The notes below the pieces were generated by a model. The model was not told the origin of the DNA. It did not search any database and saw only the letters and a program-made list of their open reading frames with translations. Source: Litsea cubeba (Eukaryota > Streptophyta > Magnoliopsida > Laurales > Lauraceae). Taken from it: 64,000 nt of DNA. The stretch lies in contig CM022953.1 in assembly GCA_012931725.1 (NCBI GenBank), positions 61,406,881 through 61,470,880 of the forward strand, in the 5' to 3' direction. Below are positions 33,804 through 46,100 of this stretch, in pieces (position 1 is the first letter of the stretch; each line of letters begins with the position of its first letter). The position numbers and the translations under genes are program-made.

Positions 33804-34148
33804 ATGAGCAGCAGCAGCCGCCTATCGACTGTCCTTCTCGGGATTTTCTCTAGTCCAAATCCAAACCAACACTCCACACCAATCGTCCCAACCCACCAAC
33901 TCCAACATACTAACGAGAGAAACATCTCAATTGTACAAGAGAAGAAGAAAAAGCAGGCGTTCTCCAGAAGAGAAGCAATTGGATTTGGCTTCTCTCTCGC
34001 ACTCCTCGACGCTCTCGCGCAAGCGAATTCAACTGCCATTGCCGCAGAAGGGGCCCAATGCGCACTCACCATCGCCCCTTCTGGCCTCGCCTTCTGCGAT
34101 CGAGTGGTGGGGACAGGCCCAGAGGCTACCAAAGGTCAGCTCATAAAG
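33804..34148 (+). CDS. FKBP13: FKBP13 exon 1 (targeting peptide and first Cys pair)
   Basis: 115 codons from ATG (AGAAATGAGC context) to GQLIK, ending at GT (34149). It encodes the transit peptide, the RR motif, the lumenal cleavage region and the N-terminal cysteines of the first disulfide. Intron 1 is short (84 bp). Confidence 0.85.
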
Positions 34149-37100
34149 GTGCATAGTATACGTAGTTTCAGAAACTTTTGCCCACCAACTGTTTGCTTGT
34201 TTGTTTTGTGTAACAGTGACAATGATGTGTAGGCTCATTACGTCGGGATGTTGGAGAACGGGAAGGTGTTCGATAGCAGCTATAGCCGTGGGACGCCTCT
34301 CACGTTTCGCGTAGGAGTTGGTGAGGTATGTGCAAGTGCTTTGTTTTTTTTTTTCGTCTGCCTTATTTGTCTGCAAGATTCTTTAGATTGGAACATTTTG
34401 ATGATATGAAGAAAGAAAATTGAAATTGGGGATATGGGGTGTGTTTGAATGTACCCTAAATAACAATTTAGTTTGAATTCTTTGGTTGTGGTTATGGTTG
34501 TAGTTTGAAAATCTTAGAGAGTTTGTTTGCTATTCACAATTTTAGATGGTACAAGGGAGAGTTGCAGCTTGGGTGGGTCAGGACTGATGTTAGCCCAACC
34601 CTAGTTCGACCTGAATTTCATGAGGTGGGTAAATCAAAATGTAACCTCACCCAAACTGGACCTGAACAACTCGACCCAACTTTTATATTTTATACCCAAG
34701 TACAATTTGGGTTGAGTTGTGTATTTCTAGATAAGGTTTTGTCACGACCCGGGCCCGAGATCTGTTTAATCCAGACACACCCCAAGTCGCGATCCCATAC
34801 TTACTCCCGTAAACTCCGAATTAACCGAAGTTAAAACGAAATCCACAAGGGATAATAATCATACGAACTTGTCAAATGTATATTTTTGCAGAATATATAT
34901 ACATTGACGAAACATTCGATACAGTATAAATCATTTACCAAAAGTAAAGTCCATATACACATAACATTCTTACCATTTTTCCTATTTAGTCACACTTTGC
35001 ATATTCAAAATACAATGCAAGAGGACATCTATTTACAATTTCAAAATGAATTACAAAAGTATTTCCAAAATGACCCAATTCAATTCGCACTCCGATTACG
35101 TTCATTCGATTAAACCTCCTGGAGGTATCGAATGGGCCTCCTTCGCTGGCGGCGCGGCCTCTGTCGGACCGGCACAGGCAACTGGGCCTGTAATGCATAG
35201 TTGTTAAGTTCGCTTCGGACCCTATTTCGGTTTGGCTCTGAGCTGAAACATTTCGGATGATTCGGCATTTCGGCTTTCCAATTCGGAAATTCATTTAGGA
35301 AAATAGAATATATATATAATATAAAGAAATTTCATTCTAGTAAGCATGAAAACTATAATTTTCAAATGATGGTATTTTTTATTATTTCCATCAAATACAT
35401 CATCCTCGTATATCACAACAGAAAGTTAACTAACCATCATGATCAGATTTCATAATTACAAAATGGGCCAACTCAGATCTCCTAATTTTAAAACATAAAA
35501 CAAAAAACACTTTTTGCATAACTAATGAAGGGCCTACATAAAAAAAAAAACTTTTCTTGGGTAAAAATAACCTTTTTTTGGGTAAAAATAACCTTTTTTT
35601 GGGTAAAAATACAAAAATAGCCCCTCAAAGTCTCTAATTTTTCCTTTTTCCATTTGATAAACTTCACATTGAATTGCAGGTTTCGGCCATGATTCGTCCG
35701 AAACTGCCAATTCTGGTCCGAAATTATGAATCTTGGCCGAAATTACCCGAAATATTCAGCGAACGGGAAAAAAAACCGAGGTGTTCGGTACGGTTTTGCT
35801 ATCGAACTGAACAAATCCGAAAGTTCGGGTGAAACGAAACGAATTTGATAACTATGCTGTAATGTCATCAATAACACCGTGAACACGACGGTTCAACAAT
35901 GTACAAACATATCTATGATAGTACATGCTATCAATATACAAGAACCTGTCAATTCATCAATTTAACAGTTCTAGACAATTCAATACCAAGTACAGTGTTC
36001 TATACAGTGGAGTCAAGTAATAAAAAGCACTAGATTGACAGCTACAATAGTATTCGTTTCGTTCAGTTCTTCCAACGGAAGCAGTCATTCATTTTCATAT
36101 TCATTCATATTCAGTGAGTACTCTTTTCATTAAATGACTTACCAATTGGGACTTTTCAGTCCATAATGTGTGGGATCTACCAGTGTCTGGATCAGAGATC
36201 ACTGGCATCACCACGGAGCTCTGGAACGCCCCTCAGTCCATCTACTGCAGTATGATTGTTCATTATATTGTTACATTTAGTAACTGTTCATTAATGCGTT
36301 TCATGGATTCATTTCATTAATTCAATTTAGCTCTGTAACGAGCTTAAGAAACTACTAATGTAATGCCAGACTCGGAAATCATATCAAATCACTAATTCTA
36401 TTCAAACTTCTAAACCAACAATTGAGTGAACGTTCATTATCTAATGTACGTACGTACGTGTTATTTTCGATGAACATCACTTTGATAGTAATTTGTACAT
36501 TACGATAACCTTAGCTAACACCTATGAAGGTTTAGGTACAATTTCCTTCGATTCGTCGTTGCACTCGGTCAATTCAAGATTGGGATTTATCCCGAATTAC
36601 AACTCGAATCAAAACTAACGATGACCATTGAGTTCACTCAATTAGTCTCCAAACTGTTCAATTAATGGCCATAAAGAATCTTTGATTCATTAGGTTCAAC
36701 TTCTGAAAATTTAGATTTTTAGCATCAGAATTATTGTGCATTTGGTCACCTCTTCGGCCACCTTTCGGTCACAATTCGGCCAGCCGAATTAGTTTGGTCA
36801 GCTTTTCGGTCAGCTTTTCGGTCAGCTTTCCACAAGCCTGAATTTTGTCAAAATCCCTGATAGAGTTTTCGGTCACCTTTCGGTCACCATTCGGATGGCC
36901 GAATTCAAAATTTCGGCTAGCCGAATCAAATTCGGTCACCTCTCCTCTTTCTGTGAAAATCCTTCGACATAGGGGCACTCGGCCACCTTTTCGGCTAGCT
37001 ATTCGGCTAGCCGAACTCAGTTCAGTCAGCATTCGATCAGCTTTCCAGCAGCTGACATTTTTGTAGAAAATCAGTACAAAGGCATTCGGCCACCTGTTTG

Positions 37101-40100
37101 GTCACCTTTCGGTTGGTCGAACAGTGCCCAGCAGTTCAGAAAATTTCTGAACCAAAATTCCATTCTTGAACTCCTTGAGTTCCTAATACATTTTTAGCAT
37201 CTTAAATCACAAGAAACGCATATACTTGCCTCTCTTGAAGATTAATTTGACAAAAACCCTTTGCTTAGCTTGAATTTGAGATGGAAACTTCTCCACTTGA
37301 AGCCCTCTTTTCAACCTAATCCATATTAATTCAAAATTAGAACTTCTATGAGTTCTTTGTGGAACAAACCAAGCCAACTCACTTAAACAACTTGAAAGCT
37401 CTACAAGGAGTTCAAGGTACTTACTTGAAACTCAATTAAAGAAAGCTTGAGCTCTTTACCAAGCTCCAAATACTCCAAAAATGGAAGACAACTCGAGGAA
37501 GAAGATGAAGATGAAGAAGAAGCAACACTCCTCAAACCACTTCTAAACCTTGACAATTCATGGAGAGGAGAGAATATGGAAGAAAGAAAGAGGAAGAAGA
37601 ACCTAGGGTTTCTCATACACTTGGCTGAAATTTGAGATGAATGAACTCAAGGAATTTCATCTTATCTATATAAACATCTTCTTTGTGTTTAAGCCCTCCA
37701 CCTCTCTTTCTCATTTCAAATTGAGTCAAATGAAGGGTCATTTGATCCAATTCACGTCAGATGACTTCACGTCTACTATGGAAGTTAACGTACTCTTTAA
37801 GATACGCGTGTTGGTATCAAGAGTGACCGTATTTGACAAAATACGCGGAAATTCGTATTTACGTAAAAGTCCTCAGTTTCCCTTGTTTGAGTCTAAACTC
37901 CATTCAATTCATTCCGTTTCATTCATTATCATTTCATTAAAGCCTAAATCATGCATTTTAGGCTAATTCAATTCCATTTGATCAATTACCATCATTAACT
38001 TAATTAAACATAGTTAATTAGCCTAAATTCCAATCTATTAGAGTTAGTCTTGATTAACTCGGGACGGGATCTAACATGTTTGGTTGTTAAATGGTATAAA
38101 TTTGAGAATAATTCTGTACTTTGCAGATGGTATCGTTTACGCACTACATACCCACATTTGTAAAATTTAAAAATAATCTGTGCTTTGCACATGGTATGGT
38201 TTGTGTGTTAGTTGTTTTGCAAATCATACCCAGGTTTATATATAAATTGGTACCTGAGTTACATTCAGACATCTGAAGCCGAAACCATCCCGAACTCAAT
38301 TCCGAGTGGTTTTTTAAATTTAACCTGACTAGAACCTGAACAAGTTGAATCCAAGTTGCACCCTAAGACAAGTACAAGATGCTGGTTGAGTGCTAGATAT
38401 TGTCATAACAAAATGGACATTGCCCTCTCCAAAACACCTGCCACCTGCCTAGCGTGGATGGTAATGAGTACAGGTCTTCATGGGGGAAGCAACATAGCTA
38501 GATCAGAAACCTTGTTTGGAACGGGGAGGCATCAACCAATAGTAAGATAGATTGGGTATACTGAAACAAAAAAATAAAAAAAAATTTTTTTGCCTGTTTG
38601 AGAGACTAATGACTCTTTTGTTATTTTATGTGGCCCATGATGTCATGGGACCCATCTAAGGCACTCCGGGTCCATTTTGTAGGTCAATCTACATGCCTTA
38701 ATTTTTGAATCTAAATTGAACTAAACCGTGACTGATCCAACCTCTTGGTTCAAGGAGATGACAACCTTTTAGTGTTTCTTTCCAGGAGGGGATCTGATGG
38801 AAACCATATCATAGTTCCTATTTAAGGAGACCTTTGGCCCCCCTGTCTAAGCTCATCCACATCCCATGCAGGATCCATCAACCTAAGGTATAATTTTAGA
38901 GCATTAAGGAAGGTTTTGGCCTTAGATACCCAATTCCGATCTATCCTATCTTAGGGTTGCACATCCATCGAGCCATTCAATATAATGTTTAAGTTTCATT
39001 GATTTGATTAAGTTGTCATATTCTAGATCCATGGTATATTATGCCATCAAGTTTGTAATCCAATGAGGGAGTAGAAGAGTGACCAGTGATTATTCTCCAA
39101 GTTGAAGCTTATTAGAGGAATAAGCACATTCATAAGTTTCAGTCTTACATCAACAGACATTCAAAACCAAAATAGAGAAAGCAGTTGTATTTCATTGATT
39201 GCTTGAGATGAGAGTATATATTCACTTATAAAGTCCTTGAGGATATACTACACTTGATTTAGCTAATTTTCCCACTCCTTAATCTTGTCTAACAAATTCT
39301 AAACAATGAAATAATTGAATTCTTTTTTAGATGTTTTCCCATCATGATAAGAATTTCATCAATCAAGGATGGCATATTGGGCCTGAGGTCATAATATTGC
39401 TCTACACAAGTAACTAAAGTAAGTTGCTACTTTTAGATTCTAGATTTCTTTCACCTATCATGGTAACATTCTTAAAAGTCAAGGATGCTTAAGACAACAA
39501 TAAAGTAACAAAATGTAACAAGAAAAAATTATAAGATTTCCCATGATCTGATAGTTGTGCAAGGGGCCTATGGTTTTACTTGGTTACTTAATTAGGCCTA
39601 GGCCTCTTCGGTAAACTACTGGGCCTAATGTGCTTTGGTCGCTGGTATGCACCAAGCAACCTAGAAATAAGTTACTAGTATGCACACAATTAAAAACTCG
39701 CAAGCGCACAAGATCACTATGTAGTGTAGTGAATTGTAAGTACGAGATCGATCCCACGAAGACTTGTGATAAAACAATGTCAAAATTAACTGAAAATCAG
39801 AATATTAAATGGAATAATTTGAATGATGAAAAGTGGAATTAAACTATAAAAAACAGTAATTTAAAGTATCAAAAACTAATTGGAAAGTAACCTAAAACCA
39901 ACTAGTATGAGAATTGAAAAACAGTAATAATGAATGAATGAACTAGGGTTTCATCTACTCCCCTAACCAATCCTATGCTCGTCCCTTATTATCTTTTAAT
40001 CAAAAATCAGATTTTATTAGTGACATCTATCAACCTAGACCATGGCATATGCGTCTAGATTATTATTCCCCTAAACCTAATTCATGAGTGGCATACTACA

Positions 40101-43100
40101 TGAATTGCTCATTATGATGCAAAAACTAAGCATGGCATATGTCCTAGTCAAAACAAACATAATGCATAAAAACAATGGGAAAGATAAATGCATGAGTCTT
40201 AGCATGGCATATACTTAGATTATTCGTGGTTCTAAACCCTAGATGCATAACATCAAGATCAATCAAAATTAAGTTAGCTACTCTTAAAATTAATTGAACA
40301 TCACATGGTTGGCATGGCATATACACAACTCATCAATTAATAACATGGTTTAGAATCTCAACCAACAAAACTGAAATCTGAATTAAAAGACGCCAAAAGA
40401 GACTACATAGAACTAGGCTAGGGTTTCAATTACACCCTAGCCCTAAAAAAATTAGCTACTCATGTCTTTAATGAAAAATAACATAGAAAAGAGGTTCATA
40501 AGAAGAAAACTAGAAGATGATGGTGAAGTAGTGGATGGCCAGCAGCTTTTCCCCTTTATTCCTCCTCTAAAAGCTCTCCAAAATGCTCCAAAGATGGCTC
40601 CAAGGATGGCTATACAGAAGCTAGGGTTTTTGGGATGAAGATGGCTGATTTTTGTGATGATAGGGTGGTGTTATGGTGGCTGGAATTATTCTGGACATGG
40701 CTGCTGTAATGGATAGATAATGGCTGCTTTTTGTACTGGAATTAGGGCTGAACGTGTCTGGGTTTATGGAATGAATGGTGCTGGAATTACTGTTCACGTC
40801 CTTCCCTTGTATGCTATTTATAAGTCTTGAAAATAGCCCCTTTTAGCAAGTAGTTCATTTGTTGAAATAGATCTTCAACCTTCCTTATAATTAGGAAACC
40901 TAATTAGATTGAATAAGTTGTCTTCTTTCTTGTTTTAGCAGCTTTCTAAATCTGGTCCCATTTGTATCTTCTAGAAACTTATTCACATGGACCTACAAAT
41001 CTGAGATTAATTGCAAGGAATTAAATCTGAACTTTTGACATAAAAATGGGCCCTATTTGGTGCGTGCAACATAAGTGTAGGACCCCTCTTTTAGGACTTC
41101 TATCTTGACTTGAACTCTTGCTCCAAGTTTTCCTTTCTTTCTTTCCTTGTTTTTCTCCATTCTTGAGCTCCACTTCTAACTTGAATAAGACTTCTAATTT
41201 CTGAAATTCTTCTATTTGTAATAGATGTGGGCCCCCTTTGTGCGTGTAACCCTAGATTGGGTTTCTTCTTTCTTTCTTTTGCTTTTCTTCTTTGATTTGA
41301 ATTGTAAGTTGTCCCAAAGAATTAGAAAGTGATCTTGAAATCTGGAATAGCTTGAATGGGACCCACCATGGCCCTACTTGATGATTCACGCCCATCTCTT
41401 CATTAATTCTTCTCTTTTTGCTCCTTTTTACCTTTGCATAAAAATTAAGAAAGACTATGTAAAATCAAATAAAATAACTCTGACTAGCACAAGATGAATC
41501 AAATATTAGGGCTTAGATTGCAAACAATTAAGCACTTATCAAATTCCCCCAAACTTACCTTTTGCTAGTCCTCGAGCAAAACAATAAAATAAACAAGGTA
41601 GAAAATTAAAACACTAAAATATGAAACCTATCCTTCCACCATTAGTCTCAGAGATGTCTGATCAATACATGATTCAAAGAAGCAAGAGTCGCAACCAGTT
41701 TACAATCCACATGCTCAAAGGGTCGTGTGTAAAACAATACCAACATAACTTTTAGTTTAAGCTTTCACACAACCAAACAATTATTTTTGCAATTCAGTTT
41801 AACTTCAATCCTCACCATGCATACACTCACAATAAAACACTCAATAATTGGCTAAGAGTGAACAGATAATGATCTCATGAAAAATACCACATGCTTGAAG
41901 TGAAATCACACACCATAGGCTCCCATTCCATCTCATCTCCACACTGGGACTACACTTCACCTAGAATCAAGTAGGACTTTTACACATAGGTTATCATGGG
42001 GTTAGGGTGAAGGGTTATGAATGAAAGGAAATGGATAACAAGATCTAAGGAATTTGCGTAGAATCACACTTCAGGTTCCTTATACACTTCTGATTTTGGC
42101 GGTGAAGGCTTGCATTTTGAATTTCCACATTGCTTAGTCACACGTGTACCCTCCTTTATTCTTTTTTTTTTCTTTTCTTTTTTCTGTTTTTTTTTTCTCT
42201 TTTCCTTTTTTTTTTTTTTTTTTTTTAGCACTGAAACTATGGAGATGCAGGGTAACGGCAACTTTTCCTTTTTTTTTTTTTCAAGCCTTGCACACATTTT
42301 GTAATGAACCTTGAATTCATCTTTATACTTCCTTAGATAAGGTAAGGCTATACATATGGTAAGGTAACTCCCCCAAACTCAGGGGTTGATATGGTGCAAG
42401 AAATGGCTTAATTAAGGCTCAACATGGATAACTAGTGATAAACATCAAATGGGATGGATAGAAAAGCACAAACTAGTCAAACATGGCCTAAAATCATCTC
42501 CTATGGTTCATGTAGTCGAAATTTGCCTCAATCGGATAAAAATGAGAGTTCTAGCATGTTTTTCCATATAAAAGTCAGAACATGTGATCAAAGAATGATA
42601 ATGAAATCAACTGCATCATATAGATCAAGAAATGAAAGATCATATCACTCAGCATATAACCCTCTCAAGAATAAGCATTTAGGCTCAAATCTCACTAGGT
42701 TGCGCAAGTTTTCACCAAAAGCATCTAATCATTCAATTATGCGCGAGATTTCAACCTCAGATTATATCAGCATTGTAATCCACACAGTGATAGGTCAACA
42801 TGGATAACTGCGATTTTAAGCAATTGAAATATAAATAACCAGTATAATTAAGTTCAATGAACCATGCAAGACAAATCATCAGTACTCATCATTGTGGTAT
42901 GAAGGAACTATGACTCAAAGAAAAACAAATATTTTTGTGATTTCGAAAAAAAAATTAAAATTTATATGTATTTTTGGACTATAATGACTCTATTAATGAC
43001 TAAGACTCTTCCCCCAAACTGAAATTAAACATTGTCCCCAATGTTGTAAAATAAAGTAAGAAGAAAACACTAAGAACATAAAAGAAAAGTAAGTAGAATG

Positions 43101-46100
43101 ACAAAGAAAAGGGTAAAAGAACTCAGCTGGATATGGAGTACATCGCCAGCTCTGAATCGCCATCCTCAACTTTTCCTTGCAAAGATCCGGGCTACCTCCC
43201 AGTAGTGCTTGCTTTAGAGTCTTCAGCCAGACTATGCTTCTTTATCAAGCGGAAGGGGAATCTGTGAATGTAATCACATCCACATCCTTGTCAAAAATCT
43301 GCTCCCAATATGGCTTGAGCCTATGTCCATTGATTTTGAACTTGTTACCATTCTTTGCCCCATGCTCAAATACCTGAGTGACCTCGAAGGGGCCACACCA
43401 TCTGGACTTTAGCTTCCCTGGAAATAATTTGAGTCTATAATCGAAAAGTAATACCTTCTGTCCCACCACAAACGTCTTCCTTAATAGCTTATTATCATGG
43501 AATATTTTAGTCTTCTCTTTATACAGCTTGGCATTCTCATATGCTTCATATCGTAGCTCCTCAAGCTCATTCAGTTGTAACTTCCTTTTCTCACCTGCCT
43601 CCTTCATATCAAAATTAAATTTCTTGATCGCCCAAAATGCCCTGTGCTCCAATTCCACCGGCAGATGACATGCTTTCCCATAGACCAAACGATATGGAGA
43701 CATGCCTATAGGAGTCTTGTAGGCTGTCCTATATGCCCAAAGCACATCATTCAGCCTTAAATACCAATCTTTCCTGTTGGGCTGCACTGTCTTTTCTAGA
43801 ATCTGCTTGATCTCTCTATTACTCACTTCTACCTGGCCACTAGTCTGAGGGTGGTACGGAGTAGCTACCTTGTGAGTTATCCCATATTTCTTCATTAATG
43901 CTTCAAAAGACCTGTTTTTGAAGTGACTGCCACCATCACTAATGATTACTCTGGGTGACCCAAATCTTGCAAATATCATGTTCTTCAGAAATTCCAAAAC
44001 CACCTTGTGTTCATTTGTTTTACTTGGGATAGCCTCCACCCATTTGGACACATAGTCTACTCCTACCAGAATGTAGAGATAACCATAGGATGATGGGAAT
44101 GGTCCCATAAAATCAATCCCCCACACGTCAAAAAGCTCCACCTCTTGTATGCCCTTCAGTGGCATCTGATTCAGTGAGGAAATGTTCCCCATTCGCTGGC
44201 ACCTATCACAACTTAAACAAAAAGTATGTGCATCTTTAAATATAGAGAGCCAAAAGAAACCAGATTGAAGAACCTTAGCAGCTGTCTTCTTTCCTCCAAA
44301 ATGTCCTCCACATGCTTTGCTGTGGCAATGTGCTAAAATGCTTTGAACTTCTTCTTCTGGTACACATCTTCTAATGATCTGATCTGAGCAGTACTTGAAC
44401 AAATATGGGTCATCCCAGTAATAGAAATGTGCCATGTGCACCATCCTCTTCTTGCTTGATTAGTAAAATGCGTTGGGAACTCACCACAAACCTTGTAATT
44501 CACCAAGTCTGCAAACCATGGAAGTTTGGTAATCTGAAATAACTGCTCATCTGGAAAAGATTCATTGAGTGGAATTTTGTCCCCTTTGAATGCCTCATCA
44601 TTCAGCAATCTGGATAAATGGTCTGCCACTACATTCTCACTGCCCTTCTTATCTTTGATCTCAAGGTCAAATTCTTGTAGTAACAACACCCATCTAATTA
44701 GCCTTGGCTTTGCATCCTTCTTGCTCAATAGATACTTCAGTGCTGCATGATATGTGTAGATTATTACCTTAGACCTAACAAGGTACGATCTGAATTTTTC
44801 TAGTGCAAAAATTACAGCAAGAAGTTCATTCTCAGTAGTAGAGTAGTTCAGCTGTGCATCATTTAGAGTCCTGGAGGCGTAGTAAATCACATGTAGAAGC
44901 TTTTCTAGTCTTTGGCCAAGCATAGCCCCCAAAGCATAGTCACTGGCATCACACATGAGCTCAAATGGCAAACTCCAATCAGGTGCCATGATAATAGGGG
45001 CTGATGTCAAAAGCATTTTCAGCAGCTCAAATGCTCGCAAGCAAATATTCATCAAAAACAAACTCCACCTCTTTTTGTAACAATGAACAAAGTGGTCTTG
45101 CAATCTTGGAGAAATCCTTAATGAATCTGCGATAGAATCCCGCATGCCCAAGGAAACTCCGTACTCCCTTCACGGATGTGGGTGGTGGAATTTTGCTGAT
45201 CAAGTCTATCTTAGCCTTATCGACCTGTATCCCCTTGCTTGTTACCACATGCCCAAGTACAATGCCATGTTTCACCATGAAGTGGCATTTTTCCCAGTTT
45301 AACACCAAATTACACTCCTCACATCTCTTTAGCACAAACTCCAGATGATACAAACAGTTATCAAATGATGATCCAAAGACAGAGAAGTCGTCCATGAATA
45401 CCTCAATAAAGCGCTCCACCATATCGGAGAAAATACTCATTATGCATCTCTGAAAAGTTGCTGGTGCATTGCATAGTCCGAAAGGCGTCCTCCTGTAGGC
45501 AAATGTCCCAAATGGACAAGTAAAAGTGGTATTCTCTTGGTCCTCTGGAGCAATAGGAATCTGATTGTATCCACTGTATCCATCGAGAAAACAATAATGT
45601 GAATGCCCAGCTAGCCTCTAATATTTGATCAATGAATGGTAGTGGGAAGTGATCCTTTCTGGTAACTGTGTTAAGCTTCCGGTAGTCTATGCATACCCTC
45701 CATCCAGTGGTAACTCTAGTAGGAATCAGCTCATCATGTTCGTTCTTTACCACTGTCATACCACTCTTCTTGGGAACAACTTACACTGGGCTAACCCACT
45801 TGCTATCGGAGATTGGGTAGATGATCCCAACGTCTAATAGCTTAAGAATTTCTGCTTTGACAACCTCCTTCATATGAGGGCTGAGTCTCCTTTGTGCTTC
45901 CCTTGTAGGTTTCAACTCTTCTTCTAACAAGATACAGTGCATACACATGGTTGGGCTTATACCTTTGATATCTGCAATGCTCCACCCCAATGCTGTCTTG
46001 TGAGCTTTTAACACTTTTAACAACTTGCTCTCCTCATCAGAACTCAAATCACTGGCTATGATACATGGCAAAGTCTCATGTTCTCCCAAATAGGCATATT

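Larger units (their letters stand above)
34740..38076 (-). mobile_element. Gypsy-type solo LTR in FKBP13 intron 2
   Basis: The plus-strand limits are TGTCACGACCCGGGCCCGAG (34740) and GGGACGGGATCTAACA (38076). On the minus strand this starts TGTTAGATCCCGTCCC and ends GGTCGTGACA, the terminal style of plant chromovirus LTRs. A minus-strand TATA-like TTTATATAG (about 37664-37672) is followed by a pyrimidine-rich transcribed-region-like stretch. The flanks GGTTT and TGTTT agree in four of five bases. The LTR contains a hAT-like insertion (35196-35856), an (ACGT)n run near 36447 and a TTCGGTCACC-rich repeat zone (about 36740-37120). No internal genes, so a solo LTR. Confidence 0.6.
34547..38370. 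mobile_element. Possible hAT-like relic split by the solo LTR
   Basis: TTGCAGCTTGG (about 34560) and CCAAGTTGCA (about 38352) form a short inverted pair. GGTACAAG before and AGTACAAG after look like a seven-of-eight target duplication. Between them, outside the LTR, the sequence has ACCCAAC/GACCTGAA words like those of the hAT-like element at 31281. Ends are diverged. Confidence 0.3.

Noticed and set aside
43177..43377. Plus-strand frames inside the Athila pol region
   Set aside because: Shadows of the minus-strand integrase.
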